From positions 1-64,000 of the forward strand of contig NZ_CP121463.1 in the NCBI RefSeq assembly GCF_029690065.1: a DNA stretch of 64,000 bases, written 5' to 3'. Under the pieces are notes generated by a model. The model was not told the origin of the DNA. It saw only the letters and a program-made list of their open reading frames with translations, and made no database searches. Position numbers and translations under genes: made by a program. Positions within the stretch are counted from its first letter, which is position 1, and each line of letters begins with the position of its first letter. This stretch comes from Arthrobacter sp. Y-9. GTDB taxonomy: Bacteria > Actinomycetota > Actinomycetes > Actinomycetales > Micrococcaceae. Below are positions 17,241-25,634 of the stretch, piece by piece.

Positions 17241-18979
17241 CGGGCACCTCCACAGGCTGCGGGTGACGTGGCGGTGGCGGAGGGCGACGCCGAGCCGGAT
17301 GGCTTCGGGCTCGCCGAGGAGCCGGGCTTGGGCGTGGCGGTGCTCGGGCTTGCCGAGCTCTTGCCACTCGGAACCGCCGACGGCGACGGGGACACCGTGG
17401 GGCACTGGCGTTCGTCGAAGTCGTGGCCCAGGCTGAGGTTTCGCACCACCAGCTCGGCGTCCGGCAGATCACGCGCCGGGATGGTCTCCTTCACCCGCTG
17501 CTGGGAGAAGGACGGCAGACTGCTCACCTGGATCTCCGTCACCGAGTGCACGGTGGAGAGCTTGATGGGTCCCAATTGCTGAGAGACGCCGTTGTAGATG
17601 GCCACACGGCCGTCCACCTCGCCCACGTAGTAGCGGGTCTGGGTCCAGGCGTACCCGAACCAGAGGCCGACGCCGAGGACGGCGGCCACCACGAGTGAGA
17701 CGACCCAGCGGAACCAGCGACGGCGCGGCCGTGCCGCGGGCGCGACGGCCTCCTCATCGGTCTCCGCCTCCGAGCTCTCCTGCCGGTGCGTGAGCACGGT
17801 CGCCGCGCGCCGTGCGACGGCGCGGCCGGCGATGTTGGGGATCTTGCCCGTCTCGAGGGCCAGGGCCGCTGCTCCGACGAGTTCGTGGGGCCGGGCCTCC
17901 AGTTCCAGGCGGAGGACCTCGGCCGTCAGGTGGGCTCCGAGGTTGGGGTCGGTCCGGGTGTCCTCGGCGGGGGACGGGGTGAGGAGGACCGTGTTGATGC
18001 CTTCGGTGAAGGACGGGTCCGGGGCTGTCTTGCCGGGCTTGTCGCCGGTGTCGGCGCCGGCTTCTGTGCCGGTGTCACCGGGGCTGGTGGCGTCGGTGTC
18101 GCCGTCCGCAGGCTCAGCCGCGGCGGGAGTGGCGTCCGCAGCGGCGCTGTCCCCGGCTGCGGCGCCGGCGGCTCCGGCCGGTGCTGCGGCGGACGCGGAG
18201 GCGTCGTCGGTGATGATGTCCAGGACGATCACGGTGACGTTGTCCGGGGAACCGGCGGCGAGCGTGAGTTCGATGAGCTGATCGGCGGCGCGGGCGACTG
18301 ACGCGGTGCCGCGGACCACCGCCTCCACCATGTGGTGCGGGACGAAGTTCAGGCCGTCGGAGCAGAGCAGCCAGCGGTCGCCTTCGCGGGCTTCGAGTTC
18401 GTTGAGGTCGAGTTCGGGGCTGGCGTCCACATCACCCAGGACGCGCATGAGCACGTTCTTGTGCGGGTGCGTTTCGGCTTCCTCGGGGCGCAGCCGGCCC
18501 TCATCGACCAGGCGCTGCACGAAGGTGTGGTCCACGCTGACCTGTTCGAAGGCGCCGTCGCGGAGGCGGTAGGCGCGGGAGTCGCCGATGTGGGCGTAGT
18601 TGAGCTTCCCGTCGGCCAGGAGCAGGGCCGTGACCGTGGTTCCCATGCCCGCCAGGAGCGGGTCGACATGGACGAGCTGGGAGAGGATCGAGTTCGCGGT
18701 CTGGATCTCGTCCGCGAGGACGGTTCCGGCGTCGCCGTCGTAGTCGTCATGATCCAGGTGGACCAGATCGAGCACGGTCGAGGCGGACGCGACGTTGCCG
18801 CCCGCGTGTCCGCCCATGCCGTCGGCCACCACGGCGAGGTGACGCCCGGCATAGGCCGAATCGTCATTCTTGGCGCGCACGAGCCCCACATCTGATCGTG
18901 CGGCGTAGCGCATGACGAGATGCGGCCGGGTCCCCTCGGGGCCCAGCTCTGCGGTCTTTTCCTCGGATGCCAAGGTCAC
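17237..18979 (-). CDS. pstP: PP2C-type Ser/Thr protein phosphatase
   Basis: 580 aa. The PP2C domain covers about 22-258 with the metal ligands in RAKNDDSAYAG, VADGMGGHAGG, GDSRAYR, CSDGLNF and SPDNVTV. A long acidic/Ala-rich linker, one membrane helix (about 420-442) and an external domain rich in Ser/Pro/Lys at its end follow. It removes phosphate from PknA, PknB and their targets. Its stop overlaps the rodA start by 4 nt and its start overlaps the fhaB stop by 4 nt. Confidence 0.96.
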   Translation of the reverse strand: MTLASEEKTAELGPEGTRPHLVMRYAARSDVGLVRAKNDDSAYAGRHLAVVADGMGGHAGGNVASASTVLDLVHLDHDDYDGDAGTVLADEIQTANSILSQLVHVDPLLAGMGTTVTALLLADGKLNYAHIGDSRAYRLRDGAFEQVSVDHTFVQRLVDEGRLRPEEAETHPHKNVLMRVLGDVDASPELDLNELEAREGDRWLLCSDGLNFVPHHMVEAVVRGTASVARAADQLIELTLAAGSPDNVTVIVLDIITDDASASAAAPAGAAGAAAGDSAAADATPAAAEPADGDTDATSPGDTGTEAGADTGDKPGKTAPDPSFTEGINTVLLTPSPAEDTRTDPNLGAHLTAEVLRLELEARPHELVGAAALALETGKIPNIAGRAVARRAATVLTHRQESSEAETDEEAVAPAARPRRRWFRWVVSLVVAAVLGVGLWFGYAWTQTRYYVGEVDGRVAIYNGVSQQLGPIKLSTVHSVTEIQVSSLPSFSQQRVKETIPARDLPDAELVVRNLSLGHDFDERQCPTVSPSPSAVPSGKSSASPSTATPKPGSSASPKPSGSASPSATATSPAACGGAR

Positions 18980-19467
18980 GGCCTCAATTCGATGACCGTC
19001 TTGCCGATCCGGACCGGGACGCCCAGCTCAACGGGCAGTGCTCGGGTGAGCTGCTGATCGCCGAGATAGGTGCCGTTCGTGGAGCCGAGGTCCTCGATGA
19101 ACCAGCGGCTGCCCTGAGGGAAGAGGCGTGCGTGACGTCCCGAGGCGTAGTCGTCCTCGAGGACCAGCGTGGCTTCCTGGGCGCGGCCCAGAAGGATGGG
19201 GCTGGACGCCAGGTCCAGGTGGGTCCCCGCGAGAGGACCTTCGGTGACCACGAGGTGGCGGGCCTGCTGGCGGGCCACGGGGGCCTGGGCCTGAGCGAGT
19301 TCGGGGTGCTTGCGGAGCTGGCGTGCGGTGAGGGCGCCGGTCTTGGCCGTGCCGCCGATCATGAGGTCCCGGCGCATGGCGGAGACGATGCTGAAGATCA
19401 GCACCCAGATCAGCAGGAGGAAACCGAAGCGGAGTGCCGTGACGGTCAGATCGCTGAGTTCATTCAT
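18976..19467 (-). CDS. fhaB: FHA-domain protein FhaB
   Basis: 163 aa. An N-terminal membrane helix (about 7-28) and a C-terminal FHA domain (about 85-160) with GRAQEATLVLEDDYASGRHA and STNGTYLG, the phosphothreonine-binding loops. It recruits phosphorylated partners, such as the kinases of this block, to the membrane. It overlaps fhaA and pstP by 4 nt each. Confidence 0.95.
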   Translation of the reverse strand: MNELSDLTVTALRFGFLLLIWVLIFSIVSAMRRDLMIGGTAKTGALTARQLRKHPELAQAQAPVARQQARHLVVTEGPLAGTHLDLASSPILLGRAQEATLVLEDDYASGRHARLFPQGSRWFIEDLGSTNGTYLGDQQLTRALPVELGVPVRIGKTVIELRP

Positions 19468-20207
19468 GCGTTCCTCCCCGGGTTGACGGGAATGAGCCGG
19501 AAGATCATCCGGGTTCGTCCCATGGTGATGACCGAGCCGTCGGTCAGCTCCATGCTGCCGTTCAGCCGCTGGCCGTTGATGTAGCTGCCGTTGGTGGACC
19601 CCAGATCCACGGCCCAGCTGGCATTGCCCTGCGTGCGGATCTCAAGGTGCCGGCGGGAGACGCCGGTGTCATCGACCGGGATGTCGGCGTCGGAGGCGCG
19701 TCCCAGGATGATGCTGGCGGCGTTGAGCGAATAGCGCTGGTCGTTCAGATCCAGCACGGGCTGGACCTGGGTGGGCGCGCGGTCCGGGGCCGACGGCGGC
19801 ACGGACCCGCGGGTCGGCGAGGGCGTGGCGCCCTGGGCCTTGTCCGCGCGGGACTGGACGGTCACGTCGCCGGGCTTGAGGGTGGGTTCGCGGACGAATG
19901 CCACGCGCACCGGCCCGGGCAGCGTGTACCCCTGGCTCTTGGCGTGGGCGATCACGACGTCGCACAGTTCCTCGGCCAGGGCGGTGCCCCAGTCCTCGGC
20001 GCGGGCGTAGTCGGTCTCGCTCAGCAGGACCTCGAAACTGTTCGGGGCGATGCTCCGGCTCGTGGAGACGGTCAGCACCTTGTTGTCCATTTCGCGGCGC
20101 AGGAGGCTGGCGATCTCGACAGGCTGCAGCTGAGCCTTCGAGCCACCGCTGAAGACGCCACGGACGGCCTTTTCCAGGCCGCGTTCAACACGATCGAGCA
20201 AACCCAT
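19464..20207 (-). CDS. fhaA: FHA-domain protein FhaA with DUF3662
   Basis: 247 aa. The N-terminal DUF3662 domain (about 1-115, starting GLLDRVERGLEKAV) precedes a linker and a C-terminal FHA domain (about 155-238, with GRASDADIPVDDTGVSRRHL and STNGSYING). It is the first gene of the seven-gene block, so the block promoter should lie in 20208-20540. An AAGGAG is placed 6-7 nt before the ATG. In mycobacteria FhaA binds phosphorylated MviN and lowers peptidoglycan synthesis; a similar role is inferred. Confidence 0.95.
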   Translation of the reverse strand: MGLLDRVERGLEKAVRGVFSGGSKAQLQPVEIASLLRREMDNKVLTVSTSRSIAPNSFEVLLSETDYARAEDWGTALAEELCDVVIAHAKSQGYTLPGPVRVAFVREPTLKPGDVTVQSRADKAQGATPSPTRGSVPPSAPDRAPTQVQPVLDLNDQRYSLNAASIILGRASDADIPVDDTGVSRRHLEIRTQGNASWAVDLGSTNGSYINGQRLNGSMELTDGSVITMGRTRMIFRLIPVNPGRNA

Positions 20208-20475
20208 GACGTACTCCTTTCCTCTCGCTTCCTCAGGGACATCACCCAGGGACGGCCGACGGCGAAGTGCCGGCCATTGAATCCGATACTACTGTCCAGG
20301 CTCCTTCAGCCCCTACCCCGGATCGCCTTAAACGCCCCGAAACGGCCGAACTCCCAGCAACTTCCCACCGGGTCTCCGCCCTGAGGGGGAGGGGCCGGAT
20401 GCCAGCCGTGGGGCGGCGGAACGGGGCCTGCGGAGCCTGTGGCCCGGCGACCGAGAGGAAGGGACGGAACCCGAT

Positions 20476-20505
20476 TTCACATTCCGGCTCCCTCATGGTT
20501 ATGAT
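20476..20505 (+). promoter_or_regulatory. Candidate promoter of tRNA-Leu
   Basis: TTCACA (20476-20481) and TATGAT (20500-20505) are 18 bp apart, about 40 bp before the tRNA. The rest of the 339-bp gap back to fhaA shows no gene; it must also hold the fhaA-pknB promoter, which I cannot place. Confidence 0.5.
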
Positions 20506-20546
20506 TGTTCCCGTTGCTTTCACCGGTCACGGGGAAAGCGAAGTGC

Positions 20547-20629
20547 GCGCGAGTGGCGGAACGGCAGACGCGCTGGCTTCAGGTGCCAGTGTCCGAAAGG
20601 GCGTGGGGGTTCAAATCCCCCCTCGCGCA
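20547..20629 (+). tRNA. tRNA-Leu (CAG)
   Basis: Acceptor stem GCGCGAG/CTCGCGC (20547-20553/20622-20628), discriminator A20629, anticodon arm CTGGC-TTCAGGT-GCCAG with anticodon CAG, a long variable arm and T-loop TTCAAAT. CCA is not encoded. Confidence 0.97.
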
Positions 20630-20636
20630 CAAAGGG

Positions 20637-20668
20637 AAACTCCCGGTTCATTGAACCGGGAGTTTTTT
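20637..20668 (+). terminator. Rho-independent terminator of tRNA-Leu
   Basis: A 13-bp perfect stem built on AAACTCCCGGTTC with a 3-nt loop ends in a run of six T. It lies 8 nt after the tRNA. Confidence 0.92.
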
Positions 20669-20757
20669 GTTGTCCGGTCGGCTGCGGGAACGATGGGCGG
20701 GCTGGGTCGAGGACGCCCGGGCCGGGCGAAGGGTGCCCTCGGCCGCCGCCTTCGGCA

Positions 20758-21354
20758 TCAATCCGTGAAGAGCCGGTCCAGATGGGCGTCGATGGCGCTG
20801 AGTGCCGCCGCGGGCTGGATCACGCCCAGTTCGAGGAGCGGGGTGAATCCGGTCAGCGCAAGGATCAGATCGGTCTCGACCTCCGGATCGCGGTCCTCGT
20901 CGATCTGTCCGTCCGCGATGGCCTGCCGCAGCAGATCGCGGACCATCGTCCGTCCGTCCCGCAGCCCCGCGCCGGCTTGGTCTCTGAGGGCCTCGTCGTG
21001 CAGCGCCTCCAAGACGTAAGCGGCATTCAGGCGACTGGAGGCGCGCGCTTCGGGGCGCAGGGGGAGCATCTCCTCGAGGACCAGCCGGAGCACCTGTCGT
21101 GGATGCGGCTGCTCGCCCAGCGTGGGCAGGCCTGCGGCGATCCGGTCCGATGTCGCTTTCGCGTCGAATCCCATGGCGAAAGTCAGCATCGCGGTGCGAG
21201 ACGAGAAATAGTGCTGCAGCTGCCCGAGGGACACCCCGGCTTCCTGCGCCACCTCGCGCATCGTGGCCTTCGCCCAGCCGTCGCGGTCGACGACCCGCCA
21301 CAGCGCGTGGGCGATCGCTTCCCGGCGCTCACGATGATCAACCAGTTTCGGCAT
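20758..21354 (-). CDS. TetR/AcrR-family regulator
   Basis: 198 aa. The N-terminal helix-turn-helix (about 10-55) shows ATMREVAQEAGVSLGQLQHYF, with Leu-Gln-His-Tyr-Phe as the recognition-helix end. The C-terminal ligand domain resembles the BetI/TetR_C_6 type. It probably controls itself and the divergent DUF1992 gene; between them is an AT-rich stretch with the imperfect direct repeat ACAAGTGAC/ACAGGTGAC (around 21375-21395). The ligand is not known. Confidence 0.9.
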   Translation of the reverse strand: MPKLVDHRERREAIAHALWRVVDRDGWAKATMREVAQEAGVSLGQLQHYFSSRTAMLTFAMGFDAKATSDRIAAGLPTLGEQPHPRQVLRLVLEEMLPLRPEARASSRLNAAYVLEALHDEALRDQAGAGLRDGRTMVRDLLRQAIADGQIDEDRDPEVETDLILALTGFTPLLELGVIQPAAALSAIDAHLDRLFTD

Positions 21355-21431
21355 GTGGATCCCTTCGTTTCAATACAAGTGACATAATACAGGTGACCGG
21401 TAAAGATTGGCGGCCTGCGTCAGGAGGAATC

Positions 21432-21980
21432 ATGGCCGACCGTGACATCCCCTCATCGTTCTACAACCCTCATGCTTTCGTCTTCGATCCAGAAGTCGTG
21501 ATCGCTCTCATGGCTGACGCCAGAATCCGTCAGGCGACCGAGCGTGGCGATTTCGACAACCTGCCCGGCGCGGGCAAGCCTCTCGATCTCACCCTGTACG
21601 ACGACCCGGATTGGTGGCTGAAGAATCTCCTCCGGCGGGAGGGGTTCAGGCCGCCCCTGCCGCCGTCCATTCAGCTGCGGAAGGATGACGCCGCGCTGGA
21701 CGGCGAACTCGACCGCATGTTCAGCCGGACTGAGGTCAGGCGTGAGGTGGAGGAGTTCAACGAGCGCGTGATCCGCGCCCGGTATGAGCTGCCGTCGGGC
21801 CCTCCGCTCATCACCATGCCGCGTGACGTCGAGGCGACCGTTGAGGCGTGGGCCGAGCGGAAGGCGGCACGGGTGGAAGAGGCCCGCGTGAGGGAGCGTG
21901 AAGAGCAGGATCGCAGAGAGGAGGAGCTCCGACGTCGCCGTTCGGCACGTCGCCGTCGTCTGTGGTTCGGCCGCCGCTGA
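21432..21980 (+). CDS. DUF1992 protein (DnaJ C-28-like domain)
   Basis: 182 aa from the ATG at 21432 behind AGGAGGA. The core NLPGAGKPLDL with the preceding IRQATERGDFD and following DDPDWWLKNLLRREGF is the DUF1992/DnaJ homologue subfamily C member 28 conserved domain (about 20-80). The C-terminal third is a highly charged Arg/Glu helix (REREEQDRREEELRRRR), probably a coiled coil or nucleic-acid binding tail. No J domain is present. The function of the family is unknown. It is divergent from the TetR gene. Confidence 0.85.
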   Translation: MADRDIPSSFYNPHAFVFDPEVVIALMADARIRQATERGDFDNLPGAGKPLDLTLYDDPDWWLKNLLRREGFRPPLPPSIQLRKDDAALDGELDRMFSRTEVRREVEEFNERVIRARYELPSGPPLITMPRDVEATVEAWAERKAARVEEARVREREEQDRREEELRRRRSARRRRLWFGRR

Positions 21981-22033
21981 AAAGTCCCGCCCCACCCGTT
22001 GACACCCGGCGTGCCGCGCGTCACGATGGAGTT

Positions 22034-22050
22034 ACTTGCAAAAAGCAAGT
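22034..22050 (+). promoter_or_regulatory. Palindromic operator for the VOC-HxlR unit
   Basis: ACTTGCAAAAAGCAAGT is a perfect 6-bp inverted repeat with a 5-bp spacer, 26 bp before the VOC start. The HxlR regulator two genes into the unit is the natural binder, giving autoregulation. Confidence 0.65.
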
Positions 22051-22075
22051 GCCATCACAGCATCGGAGTATCGAC

Positions 22076-22516
22076 GTGAGCACCATGATTTTCGTGAACC
22101 TGCCCACCAGCGACCTGGATCGGGCCAAGACCTTCTACACCTCCCTCGGCTTCACCATCAACCCGCTTTTCACCGATGAGAACGCGGCCTGTGTGGTGCT
22201 GGACGAGAACGTCTTCTTCATGATCCTGCGGCGCGAGTTCTTCTCCACCTTCACCACGCGTGAGCTGGTGGACCCCGCCACCCAGGTCCAGGTCCTCAAC
22301 GCGATCAGCCGCGACTCCCGCGATCACGTGGACAGCACCGCCGAGGCGGGCCTCGCCAACGGCGGCAAGGAGCACCGCGACCCCCAGGATCTCGGCTTCA
22401 TGTACTCGCGCTCCATCGAGGACCCGGACGGCAACATCCTCGAGTTCGTCTACATGGAGCCGCAGGCCGTGGAGAACGGCCCGGGCGAGCACGTGGCCGA
22501 GCAGGCAGCCGGCTGA
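22076..22516 (+). CDS. VOC-family (glyoxalase/bleomycin-resistance-like) protein
   Basis: 146 aa from GTG 22076, which follows CGGAG; an internal ATG three codons later is an alternative. The protein begins MIFVNLPTSDLDRAKTFYTSLGF and has the C-terminal metal-ligand region SIEDPDGNILEFVYME, the standard two-module VOC fold. It may detoxify or modify a small molecule. It shares a probable transcript with the HxlR regulator that starts 25 nt later, so its substrate may also be the inducer. Confidence 0.88.
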   Translation: MSTMIFVNLPTSDLDRAKTFYTSLGFTINPLFTDENAACVVLDENVFFMILRREFFSTFTTRELVDPATQVQVLNAISRDSRDHVDSTAEAGLANGGKEHRDPQDLGFMYSRSIEDPDGNILEFVYMEPQAVENGPGEHVAEQAAG

Positions 22517-22541
22517 AGGAACTGACGACAAGGAGAAACGC

Positions 22542-23219
22542 ATGGCCGCGCGGAATTACGGCCAGTACTGCGGTGTGGTGCGGGCCCTGGAACTCGTGGG
22601 GGAACGGTGGGCGCTGCTCATCGTCCGGGATCTCCTGGTGGGCCCGCGCCGCTACTCCGATCTGAAGAACGGCCTGAGCCGCATCCCCACGAACATCCTC
22701 AGCGACCGGCTCAAGGAGCTCCAGGCCGCAGGGCTCGTGCGGCGCGTCCCCGTGCCGCGCTGCGGGCTGGTCTACGAGCTCACCCCCTACGGCCGGGAAC
22801 TCGAGGACGTGGTGCTGGCGCTCGGCCGCTGGGGGTTCAAGGCCATGGGGGAGCCGCGGGAGGGCGATGAGGTCACCGCGGACTCCCTCACCATGGCGTT
22901 GCGGACGGCATTCGACGCCGAAGCGTCCGCGCGCACTCCCGCCACGGTGTTCACCCTCCACCTGGGGGACGTCACGCTCGTGGCGCGGGCGGCGGACGGG
23001 CGGCTCGACGTCGTCGGCGGGGCGGAGGCGCAAGCAGCCTCAGACGAGTCGGACGCCGTCGAATTCGCCGCCGGGCCTCAATTGCGGGAGCTGATCGCCG
23101 GGACGCTGTCCCCGGCTGAGGCGCAGCACTCCGGCGCCCTTCACGTGCTCGACGGCGACGCGCGCCTCCTCGAGCGCTTCACGTCTCTCTTCCACCTGGA
23201 CGGAGCGGTGGCCGCCTAA
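22542..23219 (+). CDS. HxlR-family regulator with C-terminal lipid-carrier-like domain
   Basis: 225 aa, about twice the usual HxlR length. Residues 1-100 are the winged helix domain: YCGVVRALELVGERWALLIV, RRYSDLKNGLSRIPTNILSDRL and LTPYGRELEDV. Residues about 115-225 resemble the SCP2/sterol-carrier-type domain that some actinobacterial HxlR proteins carry (family knowledge; weak visual match), probably a ligand pocket. It should bind the palindrome at 22034-22050. Its stop overlaps tail-to-tail with the stop of the next TetR gene. Confidence 0.88.
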   Translation: MAARNYGQYCGVVRALELVGERWALLIVRDLLVGPRRYSDLKNGLSRIPTNILSDRLKELQAAGLVRRVPVPRCGLVYELTPYGRELEDVVLALGRWGFKAMGEPREGDEVTADSLTMALRTAFDAEASARTPATVFTLHLGDVTLVARAADGRLDVVGGAEAQAASDESDAVEFAAGPQLRELIAGTLSPAEAQHSGALHVLDGDARLLERFTSLFHLDGAVAA

Positions 23220-23899
23220 GCGGGCGACGTCGCGGGCAGCAGGGCGCGGAAGCCGCCGATCAGCGCGTCGAGGCCCATGGTGAAGGCCCGGTCCGGGTTG
23301 CTTCCGCCTTCGGCCTCCTCGAAGCTGGCCACGGCCGAGGTGAAGTGCGGGGTCCGCTCGCCCTCGGAACCGGTGCTGAAGATGTCCGCCGGGGCGGTCG
23401 CGTCGTAGGCCGAGCCGAAAATGAAGGACTCCAGGGCGACGATGGCGGGGACGATCCGCGCCTCCGGGAAGCCCGCCTGGCGGAATCCGGCGCTCACCGC
23501 CTCGTACATGGCCAGCGTGCGCGGGGCGTCGGTCACCGGCAGGACCGCGATGATCGGGATGAGCGGAGTGTGCTGGGCGAAGACCTCGCGGTAGCTCCAG
23601 GCCCAGTGCCGGACGGCGTCCTCCCACGGCTCGCTCTCGAAGGCGCTCACATCCACCTGTGCGGCGAGATGGTCCTCCACGAGGATGAGGATCTCCTGCT
23701 TGTTCGTGACGTGGTTGTAGAGCGCGGAGGGGGAGACGCCCAGCTTCTTCGCCATGGCGGACATGGTGAGGCCGTCATACCCCTTGATGGTCACCAGTTC
23801 CAGGGCGGCGTGGACGATCGACTCATGGGTCAGGACGGCCTTGATGGGCCGGCCCACGCGCCGACGGGGGGCCTGGTCGTCAGTGCTGGGGGTACTCAT
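23216..23899 (-). CDS. TetR-family regulator next to putrescine oxidase
   Basis: 227 aa from the ATG at 23899 behind GAGGATCC; the frame is open to 24001 but runs through the operator region. HTH at about 25-70: TIKGYDGLTMSAMAKKLGVS followed by PSALYNHVTNKQEIL. The C-terminal part looks like the TetR_C tetracycline-repressor-like group. Divergent from puo, with a perfect 9-bp inverted repeat between them, so it is very likely the repressor of puo and of itself. Confidence 0.9.
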   Translation of the reverse strand: MSTPSTDDQAPRRRVGRPIKAVLTHESIVHAALELVTIKGYDGLTMSAMAKKLGVSPSALYNHVTNKQEILILVEDHLAAQVDVSAFESEPWEDAVRHWAWSYREVFAQHTPLIPIIAVLPVTDAPRTLAMYEAVSAGFRQAGFPEARIVPAIVALESFIFGSAYDATAPADIFSTGSEGERTPHFTSAVASFEEAEGGSNPDRAFTMGLDALIGGFRALLPATSPA

Positions 23900-24002
23900 G
23901 GGGATCCTCGTTGTTAAGGTCTGGGGCTTGCACCACTCTAGCGGGACGAACTTCTGCGGTCGGGGGTCTTTTGCCGGACGCGTCACATGGGTTATAGTCA
24001 TT

Positions 24003-24025
24003 CTAAATGAATGGTGTTCATTTAG
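24003..24025 (+). promoter_or_regulatory. TetR operator in the puo promoter
   Basis: CTAAATGAA (24003-24011) and TTCATTTAG (24017-24025) form a perfect 9-bp inverted repeat with a 5-bp spacer. TATAGT (23993-23998) just upstream can act as a -10 box, so bound repressor would cover the transcription start. Confidence 0.75.
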
Positions 24026-24069
24026 TGACCACGGTCACGGCACCGCTGACCCATCCACTTGGAGGAAAA

Positions 24070-25470
24070 ATGCTCACTCTTGATCGCGACGTCGTGATCG
24101 TCGGCGCCGGCCCGTCCGGCCTGACCGCAGCCCGTCGACTCAAGAAGGCCGGCCTGAGCGTGGCCGTCCTGGAAGCGCGCGACCGTGTGGGTGGGCGCAC
24201 CTGGACCGACACCATCGACGGCGCCATGCTCGAAATCGGCGGCCAGTGGGTCTCCCCGGACCAGACCGCGCTCATGGAACTCCTCGATGAGCTCGGCCTC
24301 GAGATGTACTCCCGCTACCGCGAGGGCGAGTCCATCTACCTGGGCGCCGACGGCAAGCTCAGCCGCTACACCGGCGCCAGCTTCCCGGTGAGCGAGGAGA
24401 CCGCGGCCGAGATGGACCGTCTCACCGCCCTCATGGACGAGCTCGCCGCCGAGATCGGCGCCGAGGAGCCCTGGGCCCACGCGAAGTCCCGCGAACTCGA
24501 CACCATCTCCTTCCACCACTGGCTGCGTCAGAACTCCAGCAACGAAGAGGCCTGCAACAACATCGGCCTGTTCATCGCCGGTGGCATGCTGACCAAGCCG
24601 GCGCACGCCTTCTCCGCACTCCAGGCGATCCTCATGGCCGCCTCCGCGGGTTCCTTCACCAACCTCACGGATGAGGACTTCATCCTGGACAAGCGCGTGG
24701 TGGGCGGCATGCAGCAGGTCTCGCTGCTCCAGGCCGCGGAACTGGGTGACGACGTCGTACTGGACTCCCCGGTCCGCACCATCAACTACACCGAGGACGG
24801 CAACGGCGGTTACAAGGTCGTGGCCGAGTCCGACCGCGCCGTGGTCAACGCCCGCTTCGTCATCATGGCCGTGCCGCCGAACCTCTACAGCCGCGTGTCC
24901 TTCAACCCGCCGCTGCCCCGCCGCCAGCACCAGATGCACCAGCACCAGTCCCTGGGCCTGGTCATCAAGGTCCACGCCGTGTACGAGACCCCGTTCTGGC
25001 GCGAGAAGGGGCTCTCCGGCACCTGCTTCGGCGCGGACTCCATCGTCCAGGAGGTCTACGACAACACCAACCACGAGGATCCCCGTGGCACCCTGGTGGG
25101 CTTCGTCTCCGACGAGAAGGCCGACGCCATGTTCGAGCTGAGCGAAGAGGACCGCAAGGCCGCCATCCTGGACGCCATCGCGGTGTACCTGGGCGAAGAG
25201 GCCAAGAACCCGTCCGTGTTCTACCTCTCCGACTGGGGCTCCGAGGAGTGGACCCGTGGCGCCTACGCCGCGAGCTACGACCTGGGTGGCCTGAGCCGCT
25301 ACGGCAAGTCCCAGCACGACGCCGTGGGCCCGATCTACTGGTCCTCCTCCGATCTGGCCGCCGAGGGCTACCAGCACGTCGACGGCGCGGTCCGCATGGG
25401 TCAGAAGACCGCCGACCGCATCATCGCCGCGAATCAGGAACTGCGCCAGGAGGCCCTGAGCCAGGCCTGA
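24070..25470 (+). CDS. puo: Putrescine oxidase (flavin monoamine oxidase)
   Basis: 466 aa from ATG 24070 behind GGAGGA. The N-terminus LDRDVVIVGAGPSGLTAARR is the FAD dinucleotide-binding fold and closely follows putrescine oxidases of Micrococcus/Kocuria and Rhodococcus as I recall them. RDRVGGRTW and the C-terminal WGSEEWTRGAYAAS and EGYQHVDGAVRMGQKTAD are the flavin-pocket motifs of this amine oxidase family. It oxidises putrescine to 4-aminobutanal with release of ammonia and hydrogen peroxide, in the cytoplasm. A TetR regulator is divergent. Substrate choice between putrescine and other amines is inferred by similarity. Confidence 0.9.
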   Translation: MLTLDRDVVIVGAGPSGLTAARRLKKAGLSVAVLEARDRVGGRTWTDTIDGAMLEIGGQWVSPDQTALMELLDELGLEMYSRYREGESIYLGADGKLSRYTGASFPVSEETAAEMDRLTALMDELAAEIGAEEPWAHAKSRELDTISFHHWLRQNSSNEEACNNIGLFIAGGMLTKPAHAFSALQAILMAASAGSFTNLTDEDFILDKRVVGGMQQVSLLQAAELGDDVVLDSPVRTINYTEDGNGGYKVVAESDRAVVNARFVIMAVPPNLYSRVSFNPPLPRRQHQMHQHQSLGLVIKVHAVYETPFWREKGLSGTCFGADSIVQEVYDNTNHEDPRGTLVGFVSDEKADAMFELSEEDRKAAILDAIAVYLGEEAKNPSVFYLSDWGSEEWTRGAYAASYDLGGLSRYGKSQHDAVGPIYWSSSDLAAEGYQHVDGAVRMGQKTADRIIAANQELRQEALSQA

Positions 25471-25538
25471 TCCAGGCCCCATCCGTCCCCGCTCCCGGAA
25501 GACCCCGGGGCCGGAGGCACGCCTCGCAACAGGCACGC

Positions 25539-25574
25539 GACGCCGCACCGGAGCTGACTCCCCGGTGCGGCGTC
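25539..25574. terminator. Bidirectional terminator between puo and serine hydrolase
   Basis: A perfect 13-bp stem (25539-25551 with 25562-25574), GACGCCGCACCGG and complement, lies between the two convergent genes. No T-run is present. Confidence 0.65.
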
Positions 25575-25634
25575 GGCGCTTAACGCGGGTGCAGCGGGTG
25601 CCGCCAGCTGCCGCCGGCTGCCGCGGGCCGGCGC

